A stretch of DNA of 64,000 nt from Dastarcus helophoroides (GCA_028583605.1 CM053330.1:22222129-22286128), one strand, 5' to 3'; counted from the stretch's first letter, positions 35,417 through 46,043 are shown. Notes: generated by a model from the sequence alone, not told the origin. Made by a program: numbers and translations.

Positions 35417-37322
35417 CCAAGATGACCAGACGTACGGAATAAAATTCATATCTTCTGAATGAGTTAATTTCCTTTAAAACGCCGAAACACTTTAATTCAT
35501 CCTAATTCTTTTCCATCTTTTGGTTATATGATAATTAATTTTTCTTTAACCCCCTAACCCCCAGCTACCACCACTTTATTTGTCAAATAGAAACATGAGG
35601 CATGAGGAGGCTCGTTGAAAAGCTTATAGAAAACCGAATCCGGCCATACCAAATAAAGAAGTTTTATGTTTTCAATAATACGTTTTTTTTTTCATTTAGA
35701 AACTGAAAAAACTAAATAATTTCCAAAAATAAACTCAATGTTGCTTATGATAAAAAATGTCCTCCATTCACTATTTGATATACTCCAAGACGATATTAAA
35801 AGCTGTCCACAGCATTCCGAATGGCTTCAGGTGGTAATTTATGCATCTCCGTCCTAATCTTGTTGTTTAAATTCTCAATGTTATCCGGTCTGTCCTGGTA
35901 GACTCTTTTTTTCAAACATTCCCAAAGAAAATAATCCAGGGCCGACAAGTCGGGGGATCTTGGCGGCCATGCAATTGTATCCTGTCTACCAATCCAACGA
36001 TTTGGGATCATTACATCTAAGTATCTTCGAACATCAATGCCAAAATGTGGGGAGCGCCATCTTGTTGGAACCAAATTCTTTCATTCGGTATATCTGGACC
36101 AACTTTATGAGGAAAAATCACAGCTTAAGCAGGTAACGGGTCAAATGTTTGGAAATCCAGTTAGCGTGCGGCAGTAAGATTTTCTTCAAAAAAGAATGGG
36201 CCCAAGATTCTGTTGTTGATGATACCCGCGCGTACATTAACTTTCTGTGGGTGCTGCGTATGCGATTCGCATGTCAGTGTGGATTTTCCTTTGACCAAAA
36301 GTGACAGCCTGTTAACCACTCCATTTAAATAAAACGTAGCTTCATCCAAAAAAGTACTTCTAGATGAAAGCCATTATTGCCGCTGCACTGTCTCATAATT
36401 TTCTAAGAAAATTGTAATCACCTACCATAATCGTATTCCAAAAGCTCTCGGACAAGACATACCTTATAGGGGCGGTATTTCTCTTCTTTCAAAACCTTTG
36501 AATTGCAGTTCAAAAATCATCGTGATTGCGGACCAATGAAACAGCTGAAGTATGAGAACCTTCAACAAGTTCTAATGCAATGTCCAATTTATTTTCTTCA
36601 TTGTAATTGCACATACCCGTCCAGATTTGACCAAAGAATGTACTGTGCCGTGTTTCTCAAATTTGTGAAATATTTTACTAACTGTCTTTTGCGAGATTTG
36701 GTTTTCGCATTAAATAAATCGTGCACTTCAGCTGACTTCTGATTTTGTCCCCACATCCAAGCAATATCAAGATTTCGATGCGTTGCCTTTCCGACAACAC
36801 CATTACGATTCAGTAAATAACTTGATTTTGACACAATAGTAACGCTTCGAATTCCAATTTACAACTAAAACGAAACATTAACCAGAAAGCTTGGCAATTA
36901 AGTGGTACCAAAAAAAACGCAACATAAAAAAAGATACTTGCGTTAGCAGTGATAGGTACAGTTTCACATTCTTTATTTTATATATGGAGAATAACACTGA
37001 AGATAATTAAATTTTATTTCACTTGTAAAGTAGGTGTTTTATACAACCTTAAAAACCCTGCTATTGAAAACATAAAACTTGTTTATTTAGAATGGTAGGA
37101 TTCGGTTTTCTATAAGCTTTTCACCGAGCCCCCTCATGTCTTATGATCCCATTTGAGAAAAAAAGTAGAATAGCTGGGGGTTAGGGGGTTAAAGAAAAGT
37201 TCATTATTATATACCCGAAAGATGGGAAAAAATTAAGATCAGTTAACGTGTTTCGGCGTTTAAAAGAAAATTAATTCATTTAAAAGCTACGAATTTTATT
37301 CCGTACTTCTGGCCATCCCTGT
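35417..37322 (-). mobile_element. DD41D-type IS630/mariner element with long TIRs
   Basis: About 1.9 kb flanked by TA (35415-35416 and 37323-37324). The right end read inward is CAGGGATGGCCAGAAGTACG; the left is CCAAGATGACCAGACGTACG. The inverted repeats extend about 265 bp, to 'gaaaacataaaact(t/g)' on the right and 'aagttttatgttttcaata' on the left, with shared blocks such as 'aacgccgaaacac', 'taaccccctaacccccagct' and 'gaaaagcttatagaaaaccg'. The minus strand carries a broken transposase (35796-36840). Long inverted repeats plus a TA target and D(41)D spacing point to the DD41D (rosa-like) branch, an inference from spacing alone. Confidence 0.8.
35796..36840 (-). pseudogene. IS630/Tc1-mariner transposase relic, DD41D spacing
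   Basis: Domains in order on the minus strand: an N-terminal helix-turn-helix segment (KSAEVHDLFNAKTKSRKRQL, about 36600-36830); the first catalytic region SDEATFYLNGVVNR beginning near 36349, with ESHTQHPQKVNVRAGI and GPFFFEENLT after it; the second aspartate in QQDGA (codon 36059-36061); and the third in SPDLSALDYFLW (codon 35934-35936). I count 41 residues between the last two aspartates. A single-base change of frame lies between QQDGA and PHFGIDVRRYL, and the linker 36350-36590 is broken by stops. The family catalyses cut-and-paste transposition into TA. This copy is dead, but most of the domain order is legible. Confidence 0.85.
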
Positions 37323-37324
37323 AT

Positions 37325-37776
37325 TTACATAAAAGTTCAGAAAACAGGAATATATTTTTATTCCATACAAATGTAAAGCAGAAGATTAAAAAGCTTCTGC
37401 TAGAGCCTAGTATGAGTACTGATTCTGTTATAATATCAAAAATATGCTGTGTATAACATGAAACCAAATTGGTGAGGCTGAAACTCCACACAAATAATAT
37501 CTCGATAATGTTCATAATTTTTTTTTGTAGAGAAACTTGGACTTTTCGCGAAACATATGTAATTCTAGCAGTAAAAGTTAAAAAAGTAAATTGACAATAA
37601 AAATGAAATTAAATGAAGTTTATCCCTTACACTCACTACAGAAATCGACACAAAACAGATGCACAAATGGTTACTTGTCTCAGAAACGGTTATCTGTAAG
37701 CGATTTTATTTGTAATAAAATCATCTTTTTTGGCACTTCGACCCTGGTAAAAGTTCTGGGGAAATGGTCGGGGAAA
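37325..37776. other. AT-rich spacer, no gene seen
   Basis: Short AT-rich stretch between the DD41D element and IR-B copy 1. Nothing recognised. Confidence 0.4.
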
Positions 37777-38825
37777 TACAGTGTGTCCCACCGGGAATCG
37801 CCGCGATCGAAATTTGGCAAAGTACTTATCTAAAACATTTGAAAATGTGGCAATTTATCAAAAACAACAAGACCGACACAACTAAAATATTCGCAAAGTT
37901 ATAGTATTTCCGGTTATACCGGAAGTTGACACCAACATCGTCATTTTAAATAAGACACCATATATATTTTTGCATTTTGGATTTTATTTAATATTTTAAG
38001 GCCATTTTAGAAAACAAACATTGTTCTTAAAATTTATAGTTTTTGAGATAATTGGATTTTTATAAAAAATTTGACAGATACAAAGTCTCACGAAATTCTT
38101 CGTATTTTGATAAAATCAAACAGCGATAACTTTGTTATTTTAAAGAGAACGCCCTATATTTTTTTGGCTTAACTTATGTAGATTTTAATTATCTTTTACT
38201 TGATCTAAGCTTTCTAAGAGTTGCTGTTACAACCTTTAGAAGAATCTGCAATTTTTTGCTTTTATTCTCCCATTTTACATTAAATGAACACTCATCGGGT
38301 CGCACATCAGTGACGTTATGAGTAGAAATAAATTCTATTGACAATTAAACTGTCAGGAAACCATTTGTCAAATTATTTATAGTTTATTTTATAGTGTTTG
38401 ATGAAGCTAAAATGAAAACATGCCTGAGCATCTATTTTAGTAATGAGAATTATTTTAAATTGGTTTTATTTTCTGACGATGTGACAATGTAATATCACAA
38501 ACATGTGATACAGTGATAAATTTGCTGTTTGATATCCATATAAGGTAAAGCCCTCATGAAATCTAATAAAGCGAATGGTAGAAAATCTCACAAACTTCGA
38601 CTCCGTCAAAGAGAAAATCTGTTGATAATAAAAATGTCGAAATAGCATTTGCAATTATACACTAATGAACTACTATAAATAGTTTGACTGATTGTTTCAT
38701 AATTTAATTGTTGATATCGGTTATTTCTTTTTTTTTAAGTACATCACATTTTTTCTACTTATTATGTCACTGATATGTTTCTCAATAAGAATTCAATGAC
38801 TGAAATAAAAAAAAGTTATTTTTGA

Positions 38826-39050
38826 TGGAACGGACTGGTCCTTGGTTATCTTCAAAAATTGAAACACAGAACGTGTCCCCTGAAACTAAGAAAAATTAAA
38901 AAACACAACAAAGGTTGCTCTAACGCGTTTCTCTCAGTTTCTCTCTGAAGATGACAGCTTCGGCTGTCGAAACGCGTTAGAGCAACCTTTGTTGTGTTTT
39001 TTAATTTTTCTTGGTTTCAGGGGACAAGTTCTGTGTTTCAATTTTTAAAA
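38826..39050. mobile_element. H repeat, copy 4, nested in IR-B copy 1
   Basis: Two outward-facing arms: the left in reverse from 'ggaacggactggtccttggttatctt' to 'ggttgctctaacgcgtttc', and the right forward from the CTGAAGA core to 'ttggtttcaggggacaagttctgtgtttcaa'. IR-B copy 2 has only 'aaaaaaagaatatttacattgcaattatttcc' at the same place (about 60103), so the insertion is precise within a few bases. A/T-rich sequence with similarity (gttattttt and gtaattatttt) flanks the insert and may be a target duplication. No coding region. Confidence 0.75.
38936..38990 (+). ncRNA. Hammerhead-ribozyme-like motif (H copy 4, best preserved)
   Basis: CTGAAGA (38945-38951), one U, stem GACAGC (38953-38958), loop TTCG (38959-38962), GCTGTC (38963-38968), GAAA (38969-38972), CGCG, TT, AGAGC. 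The stem is a perfect six pairs capped by a UUCG tetraloop. Compared with GATAGC/GCTATC in copy 2, the third pair has changed from U-A to C-G, a compensatory change. CTCT before the core can pair with AGAG after it. The palindromic CGCG where the third stem should be would need dimerisation, as proposed for Penelope-like hammerheads. The extra U is the main caveat. Confidence 0.5.
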
Positions 39051-39647
39051 AAGTAATTATTTTCATTATTTCCAAAAGTTTTAAAGGAAACTCCCACAAT
39101 GCCTATATAAGTTGAAAGATAGTTTAAATTTGCATTATACAGGTTAAAAAAATATAGGGTGTTCTATTTGAGATAACAAAGTTATCGCTGTTTGAATTTA
39201 CCAAAATATGCACACTTAAATTCAACACTCGGTGTACTGTTTTTGAACTTATGAAAGGTATGCAAGATAGTCTCGTGTGTTCTAATTATGTATCAAATAT
39301 GAAATTAATATCTAGATTCTAGAAAAAGATGCAAAGAATTTCGTGGGACCTTGCATCTGTCAAATTTTTTATAAAAATTCAATTATCTCGAAAAATATAA
39401 GTTTTAAGGACAATGTTTGTTTTCCAAGGTAGCCTTAAAATATTAAATAAAATTCAAAAATATATAGGGTCTTATTTAACATAACGAAGTTGGTGTCAAC
39501 TTCCGGTATAAGGGGAAGTATTACAACTTTGCGAATATTTTAGTTGTATTGGCCTCGTTGACTTTGCTGAGTTGTTAAATTTTCAAATTTTTTGGATGAG
39601 TACTTTGTCAGATATCGATCGCGGCGATTCCCGGGGGACACACTGTA

Positions 39648-40017
39648 TACTACCTAGTATATCACTTTTACTAAAATTCTAGGAAATGATAAGTTTAAAT
39701 AGTCCAAAAATAAGTGCAAAATTTTATCATGATGAGGAGGTTGTGAAGCTCTTAATTAAATTATTTTTTTCTTGACAACTTTGAGAGCCTATAATTTAGA
39801 AATGAAAAATTTTTATTATACTTTTTTTCCGTAAATCGTATTTATTTTTTGTCCTGAATTAAATGTCAAGAGCTGTTGGTGAAATTTTCGAATACCTGTA
39901 AAGTACTGAGAGATTTCTCTTTTAATTGTATTTTTCCGAGCAAACGTGATTATTAAAACTTCTGTTGCCTGAGAAGGACATTATTTTTTTGGGAAATTTA
40001 AAAATTCCTAACTATTA
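39648..40017. other. AT-rich spacer, no gene seen
   Basis: Nothing recognised between IR-B copy 1 and the J foldback. Confidence 0.4.
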
Positions 40018-40146
40018 AATTATATTTACGATTAAAAAGCAACATATATTAAAAATTCCACAATGCTTCGATAAATATTTGCTAACACCGGATCGAAACA
40101 TTGTGGAATTTTTAATATCTGTTGCTTTTTAATCGTTAATAAAGTT
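40018..40146. repeat. J foldback: two outward-facing retroelement-like tails
   Basis: The arm CGATTAAAAAGCAACATATA...AATTCCACAATGCTTCG (about 40031-40072) is inverted relative to CGAAACATTGTGGAAT...GTTGCTTTTTAATCG (about 40099-40137). The right arm continues into 'ttaataaagtttaatagt', also found at 9540-9560 (reverse) and 45256-45276. As in the H repeats, the arms face outwards from a short centre and start with CGAAAC, so J may be a second family of the same kind. No full hammerhead core is visible. Confidence 0.65.
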
Positions 40147-40515
40147 TAATAGTCATGAATATTAGAGAATTCCTCGAAGTAAGGATTGAAAATGTCGAAA
40201 TTTAAAAAACAACCAAGAGTAACGTGCTATTATTTTTGCAGGAATCGAGAAATATTATTTTAAGCTGCAATTAGCAAATAATGATTAAATATGATATTTT
40301 GTTTTATTCCATATTATTAAGCAAAACTGGTTAAATTAAACAAAAGAAAATAACAAACTCTTTTGTAGCTATAGCCATAAGTAATTAAACTCAAACAACA
40401 TCATTCAAACGTACTACAACTTACTTCTGCAGAAATTTATACGTTTTTTATAAATTCTTTGTAGACATTTCGTATCTGCTAAGAGGAATATTTATAATAG
40501 CTTTAGTAATTGTTC
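40147..40515. other. AT-rich spacer, no gene seen
   Basis: Nothing recognised between the J foldback and the hAT target duplication. Confidence 0.4.
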
Positions 40516-40523
40516 CTTTAGAT

Positions 40524-41816
40524 CAGGGGTCGGCAACCTTTTTTGGACGGCGGGCCATTTTCAAAATAAATTTTTTTGTGTGGGCCGCACATTCAAATGT
40601 AACTTAAATAGAGCTTTTATATCATATACGAGTATAAATTTATTTTTTATTGACATGCTATAATAACAATAATGTCAGAGAACAAACATTTTACAATTCC
40701 TAAAAGGGGAAAAAAAGAAAATACAATTCCAATTACATATGTAGAAATATGTACATATAAAACATATGAAATATTAAGCAAAATAGTTTATCTTTCATTT
40801 TATTCATTCATTAAAATTTAATACCCTTTTTGTTCTTGAATATTGTTTGATAATTCATTTAAGTCCGGTTGTGTTTGGGGTACTGAGATCCTCAACAAGT
40901 TTTGTAAATTTTCATTCGTCAACTATATTTTGATTTTATAAAATTCATTCTTGAAAAATGTTTGTTCGCATAAAAAGGTGCTTGAAAAAATACAAATCAT
41001 CGATTTTGCAAAATTTCTTAGATTAGGAAATGTGTTTTCTGGTAGATTTGAACAAAATGCAATTACATTATTTTCATCAAATTTATTTTTATATACATTG
41101 TTAGATTTCAAATCAATTAACTCTAGTTGTAAATTGTCTGGTGCTTTTATAATATCAAATTTTAAAGAATTTTCAAATATTAATATGTCCATTTCTTTTG
41201 CATAAAAATATTGAAACCGATGACGAAAATTTTGATCCAATACTTTTAGTGACTCAGTAAAAATATTCGAAGGACACTGTTTGTCGTTTTTGGTTAAAAA
41301 CGATTGCAAAGTAGGAAAATGATAATAATTATTCTTTTCAAGTTGAGAAATAAACAATTTTATTTTAAGCTGGAAGCTTTTGATTTCTGTAAATAGTTCG
41401 TTGATTAACTTTCCCTTGCCTTGTAGAGTTATATTTAATTTATTGAGGTAAGTTGTAATGTCCACAAGAAGAGCTAACTCGCTTATCCATTTAAAATTCG
41501 ATAATTCTGGTATATTATTTCCTTTTTCTGTCAAAAACATTTCAATCTCGCCTATCAATTCGAACAATCTTTTTAAAACTTTCCCACGGTTGAGCCATCT
41601 TATTTCAGAAAAATAAATGATATCTTCATATTCTGCGTCAATTAATTTTGCGCAGTAAAATAGGTTTCCCACTATGCTTCTCTTAGCGCGCATTTTTGTC
41701 ACCGGCCACATTTCAGTACGCTCATGCTCTAAGTTTGTTGATTTTTCCTCAAATTATATTGGTGCTTTGGCGGGCCGCGCAAAAAGTTGCAAAGGGCCGC
41801 AGGTTGCCGACCCCTG
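40524..41816 (-). mobile_element. hAT element with perfect 8-bp target duplication
   Basis: 1,293 bp. The termini CAGGGGTCGGCAACCT (40524-40539) and AGGTTGCCGACCCCTG (41801-41816) are 16-bp perfect inverted repeats. The flanks CTTTAGAT at 40516-40523 and 41817-41824 are identical, the hallmark of hAT insertion. The termini resemble hAT-Charlie-type elements. The element holds only the C-terminal part of a transposase (40818-41711), so it is an internally deleted, non-autonomous derivative. The perfect duplication indicates relatively recent insertion compared with most elements here. Confidence 0.95.
40818..41711 (-). pseudogene. hAT transposase relic (GTF2IRD2/ZBED-like C-terminal part)
   Basis: The minus strand encodes about 297 codons of the hAT catalytic core to C-terminus. 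Near the beginning, SEIRWLNRGKVLKRLFELI matches the conserved RWLSRGKVL block of hAT proteins related to GTF2IRD2, ZBED5 and EPM2AIP1. Close to the end, IFSSTFLCEQTFF matches the conserved SSTYLCEQ dimerisation block. An in-frame TAG follows FYKIKI (40923-40925), yet the frame continues with LTNENLQNLLRIS, as family members do, to a stop at 40818-40820. So the TAG is a point nonsense mutation. The BED zinc finger and first part of the catalytic domain are absent because the element is internally deleted. The family performs cut-and-paste transposition with 8-bp duplications. Confidence 0.9.
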
Positions 41817-42079
41817 CTTTAGATCATCCATTTATTAGGCAACTCTTCCGCAAAAATTCTTCCTTTGAATTTTTTCCTTAAAAAGTTCATAATTGTTAGA
41901 TATGGCCCCCTATGGGGCCTTTGAGCTGGACCATTTCTTACTGTCCAGCGATCACCAAACTCCTTATTTAATGATTCTGTTATCATTATAGTTAAATGGA
42001 AAAGGGCACTATCTTGATGGAAATATATAAATAGAATTCGCTTTTATTAGCTAATGGAATATTGCCAAAAGTCCTTGAT

Positions 42080-44115
42080 AAAGTCGAAAAATCGTTGGTA
42101 AAACCAAAAGTGCACACCACGAGAATTGATTTTATAATTTACAGTCAATTTTTTGCAAAGAAGCAAAAAGTTCGTTTTCAAGCTGAACACGTAAAGGTAA
42201 AATAAAAAAAAATTATAATTAAAACAAAAATTTACTTTTGTCTTCAAAACTATTCCTAATATAAACATACTTTGTGCCAGATGCGTTTCACAAAAAAATA
42301 TTCCTCATCATATTTCAGTTCCCATATCATAGTTATTTTGGCTGTAAACACAAATGTTTTGGTATTAATAAGCATCTCGTTTAATGAACTTATCGCAAGA
42401 CAACATTGAGAGCCAACAGTCAGTATGGAATTTGTGCAGCTTCTATTTCCATGACAACTATACTTTAGCACATTTCATTTGGGTTTCTTATATACATGGG
42501 ATATTCCACAAGATGATTCTGAAAGTAGTACTATAAATTCAGGATCGTATCTTAGAACTCAGAATAAGACTAAAAATCTATATAAACATATGTCGCAAAA
42601 CTCTTCGTTTCCGAGTTACAGGGTGTGGAAGATTACTTCCTGATTATAGTTTTTTTGAATAGCTGCGGAATGTGTACAGATAATTGAATGAAATTTGGCA
42701 CAACTTCATACTTTTTCGTGCTCTTTCCAAAAATCAAAGAATTAATTAACAGAACAAAACCAGTGGCGGCTATGTCCAGAGGGTTGGTCTTTAAAACGTG
42801 CCTTAAATAAGGCACAAAATAAATATTTTGTGTGCACTTTTGTGTAAAATAAGATCTAATATTTTTAAATTCGTTATTTGCTAAATATTTACGAAACATT
42901 TTTTTATTTAAATGTTACTTAAAATTAGTTAAAAATAATTTATTTTAACAGTACATTTTAACTAATTTTATTTTCTCTCATTTCAAAGCCAACTATGTGT
43001 CACATCCGGGATTTTTGGGGGAGAGTTTTTAATGCATCGAGATATAAAAATGCATTTTACTCGAAAACCGTTGACAATATCAAATTTTAGTAGGAGAACC
43101 TGTTTTAGGTAAAAACGTTTGTAGTTTATCTTTTTGTTACCAAATTGCAACAAAAGTGCGCACATAATAAATAAAGCACGTCTTAAGCACCACCCTTCTG
43201 GATATACCCGCCACTGGTTAAGCTCTGTTAATTAGTTTTTAGATTTTTGAACATGACGGGAATAGTTATGAAGTTGTGCTAAATATCATTCAATTATCTG
43301 TACACGTTTTGAAACTATTATTAAAAAACTATAATCAGGAAGTAACCTTCCACACCCTGTAACACGGAAAAGAAGCGTTTTACGACATATGTTTATATAG
43401 ACTTTTAGTCTTATTTTGGTCTCTAAAATACAATCGTGAATTTATGGCACTACTTTTGGAATCACCTTGGATATTGTATAGTCTCTAGCACTTTAACTAT
43501 TTCACATTTCAGCAGTGTTCTTCAGCGATAACAGTTTTAAAATAAAAAAAAGACTTCTCAATTTTGACACCCTTGTCGTAATTTCGTCATTACGACATTC
43601 GTCATTCGTCAAATAGAAAACTTTTCTTCAAATACATTTTCCTCGAAAACGAAAGAGAATTACGGCTTACCCTTTTAAGCTGTACTTAAGAGGAACTTGA
43701 TCTACAATATGTAATAAAGTTATAAGGACCCAAGGTTTCTTGGTTTGATTTTTCTTTAATAAACAAAGTTTTTTTGAAATAAAATTTAAACTAATTGATT
43801 AATCATTTCCAAAATCAAAAGGGCTATATTCTGAGCAATTCCAAATCGATGGAAGCAAAATGGCAAAAATCTGTTAAGAATTGCGACCTGTAGCGTGATT
43901 ACAGACATTTACACATACTGGCAGACGCTTTTCAGTGACGAATTTTGGAGTTAATTCGAATTTTTAAAGTGTAGCAAAAGGTATTAACGTCTAGAGGAAG
44001 CTCTTTTCTATCTAAGAAGCGATATTACAACTGATTTTGTTCAAAATTGTCTGAGATATAATCATTTTTATGACTAAAAGTCGGGTTTTTTGACATTTTC
44101 TGATAATATAGCAAC
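42080..44115 (+). repeat. Dispersed repeat D, copy 2 (interrupted by IR-E)
   Basis: 42080-42508 and 43470-44115 are collinear with D copy 1 (for example 'gtcttcaaaactattcctaatataaacatac', 'gcagcttctatttccatgacaa', 'cagttttaaaataa', 'tacaatatgtaat', 'ttaagaattgcgacct', 'acaactgat'). The 961 bp in between are an IR-E element missing from D copy 1. No coding capacity is apparent. Confidence 0.65.
42509..43469. mobile_element. IR-E foldback element, copy 2 (complete, nested in D)
   Basis: 961 bp. Left end CAAGATGATTCTGAAAGTAG; right end read inward CAAGGTGATTCCAAAAGTAG. The arms are a long imperfect palindrome ('ttatctgtacac', 'gtaac(c/a)...aaacgcttc', 'gcacttttgt'). Flanking dinucleotides are CA and GA rather than TA, so the target duplication has decayed. 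It interrupts D copy 2; D copy 1 has continuous sequence at the corresponding place (near 1290), which serves as an empty site. Confidence 0.8.
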
Positions 44116-44695
44116 GGTCGTGGTGTGCAATTATTTAGGAAAGCGACTTTATTCCAGTTAAAATCTTCAGCCTCTATTTTGTCAAGTCCGTCTCTTATAA
44201 CCTAAGCTTATTTTACACGCGTAGAGATATTTTGATATATCTGAGCGGTTGCTTATACTCCATACTTAATATTTGTTTGATGACTACTTAAAACACAAAT
44301 TGGCTCTTTTGGAGTCTATTCAAGTAAAAGCGATTCTTCTACTAATCGATGAAAATACTTTGACTGATTCTGAACCTTTTAAGACCCTGGAACACACCCA
44401 GAGGATTAATGACCTGTGTTTGTATACTTGGTAGATCTGATAACAACAAAAGCTTCTTCATGAAGGTATATAGGTAGTTGAAGACTGCATATTTCAACTT
44501 GGCACAATTAGGCTAATCCAAATCCCTGTAGAGAATTATGGCAGCAGGATGTATTAAAAACTAAGAAATAATTGTGCCACAAGGCTGCAATTCAAAATTC
44601 TTCCATTGCTGGCTACTAAGAGGAACTGGAGTGCACGAGTCTTATTTGTGTCAGATTCGAAATCGCGGCCCCAATGGTAACCTGCTTTACTAGCT
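44116..44695. other. Moderately AT-rich spacer, no gene recognised
   Basis: 44380-44690 is less AT-rich than its surroundings but shows no sustained frame or known motif on either strand. Confidence 0.4.
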
Positions 44696-44935
44696 TGCGC
44701 TATAGTATAGGATAACTAGGGTTGAAGAAGGAAATAAATACTGGAAAGTTAATTCTTTTTTGAATAGATTCTCTAGATTGCCTTAAAGTATCCCAGAAAA
44801 ATCCCCAAATAACAAAATTGGGGAACACCCCCAAATTTTGAAAAACATGTCCGCCATCTTGAAAACTGCAAAAAATTGATAAAAAGGTGGGAAGTGCTCC
44901 AAACAATTTCGGTATGTAGTATTATACTGCAAAGC
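44696..44935 (-). repeat. Dispersed repeat K, copy 1 (reverse)
   Basis: Reverse complement is collinear with 48860-49090: 'ttttcaagatggcggacatgt', 'caaaatttgggg(g)tgttcccca', 'gggatttttct...gatac/gattgc', 'aactttccagt' and 'cttcaaccctagttatcctatact'. No terminal repeats identified and no stable reading frame shared by both copies. Confidence 0.6.
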
Positions 44936-45239
44936 TACCAGGTTTTTATTATTTTGATTAAATTTTACAAAAAAAAAATATGTAAAATATGGTATAGTAC
45001 GTTCCAAAAGTAAGGCATGAATTTATTATCTAAGTAAATTATAAATTATGAGTAAAATTATAAAACAGGTTGATTTTTAATTCTAAAGTGACATTTTTAA
45101 TCATAATTTTATTCTTCCCCTTTTAACCCTCTTGGAGTGACAGCTACTGCTTTAAATTTTTAAAATTGAACGATAATGCATGTGATATCTCATTTAAGGT
45201 TTTTAGTTATTTATGCAGCAGTATAATTTTTTTGAATTT

Positions 45240-45298
45240 TATTATTATTATTATTAATCGTTAATAAAGTTTAATTGTTATTATTATTATTATTAATT
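45240..45298. repeat. (ATT)n microsatellite around a J tail
   Basis: Two short ATT runs flank 'aatcgttaataaagtttaatt', which matches the tail of the J foldback. The microsatellite appears to have grown from the simple 3' end of a retroelement copy. Confidence 0.6.
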
Positions 45299-45377
45299 AT
45301 TTGTCAAGAAATTTAAATTTGGTAATTTTTAAATGTGTTTGAAATGTATGTAATCAAATGTATCCTAAATTATACTA

Positions 45378-46043
45378 CGAGGGTAAGTCAAATATGAACC
45401 GGAATTTATATCATGTCGCTATGAGGATGTCGGGCGTGTGCACATACTCTTAAACATATTAGGTGGGGATTTCACGTGCTTTCTACGCTCAAGCGAATTC
45501 CGTTCTCGCCGTTGGTCAGTTGTAAATACAATGAGTGAGCAAGAGGTTCATCCGCACGTTGCACAGCGGATTATTATTAAATTTTTTGTCGTTGAAGGTG
45601 TAAAGCCCGTCGACATTCTTTGTAGCCTAGAAACAGAGTTTGGGGATACTTGTTTGAAGAAAACTTAAGTGTATGAATGGTACAAAACATTTTTGGAAGG
45701 ACAAATTCAAGTTGAAAATGAACCCCATAAAAAAATGCATTGGGCAACATTAGAACAGCCTCCTTATAGTTCCGACTTATCACCATGCGATTATCATATG
45801 TTAGGACCACTGAAAGAAGCTCTAGGAGATGAGCTATTCCATGATGATACTGCTGTTGAGACAATTGTGCCCAATTGCCTGCAAGCATGCCGTCCTTCTG
45901 TTTATGATGATGGCATTAGAAAACTCCCAATCCGTTGGGAAAAAAGCATACCTAAAGCATACGTAGTTAATAACTTTCATATATGTATCTTGTACCAATA
46001 AAATTTTGAAAACAAATTTAGGTTGATATTTGATTTACCCGTG
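45378..46043 (+). mobile_element. Mariner element, internally deleted
   Basis: 666 bp with TA at 45376-45377 and 46044-46045. Left end CGAGGGTAAGTCAAATATGA; right end read inward CACGGGTAAATCAAATATCA; both continue ACC. The transposase frame inside (45531-46001) has lost its middle, halving the usual 1.3 kb. Deletion derivatives of this kind are common for mariner and may still be mobilised by a full-length relative. Confidence 0.9.
45531..46001 (+). pseudogene. Mariner transposase, internally deleted
   Basis: From the ATG at 45531: a helix-turn-helix N-terminal domain (QRIIIKFFVVEGVKPVDILC...ETEFGDTCLKKT), an in-frame stop TAA at 45666-45668 where a glutamine codon is usual, then VYEWYKTFLEG...ENEPH. 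The frame then jumps directly to HWATLEQPPYSSDLSPCDYH, which carries the third catalytic aspartate (45789-45791), and on to LPIRWEKSI. Roughly half the protein, including the first two aspartates, is missing between ENEPH and HWATL. The frame is kept across the junction. Non-functional as a transposase, though the DNA-binding domain remains legible before the stop. Confidence 0.9.

Larger units (their letters stand above)
37779..39645. mobile_element. IR-B foldback element, copy 1, with H inserted
   Basis: 1,867 bp flanked by TA (37777-37778 and 39646-39647). Left end CAGTGTGTCCCACCGGGAAT; right end read inward CAGTGTGTCCCCCGGGAATC. The arms pair inwards through 'cgccgcgatcg', 'aaagta', 'acttccggtat' and 'ggtgt(c/t)ttattta'. 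The same order is found in 58953-60715. 38826-39050 is an H repeat absent from the other copy, so the IR-B body itself is about 1.64 kb. No transposase frame. Confidence 0.85.

Noticed and set aside
41696..41881. Plus-strand 61-codon frame over the right end of the hAT element
   Set aside because: It runs through the hAT terminus and target duplication and is antisense to the transposase relic.
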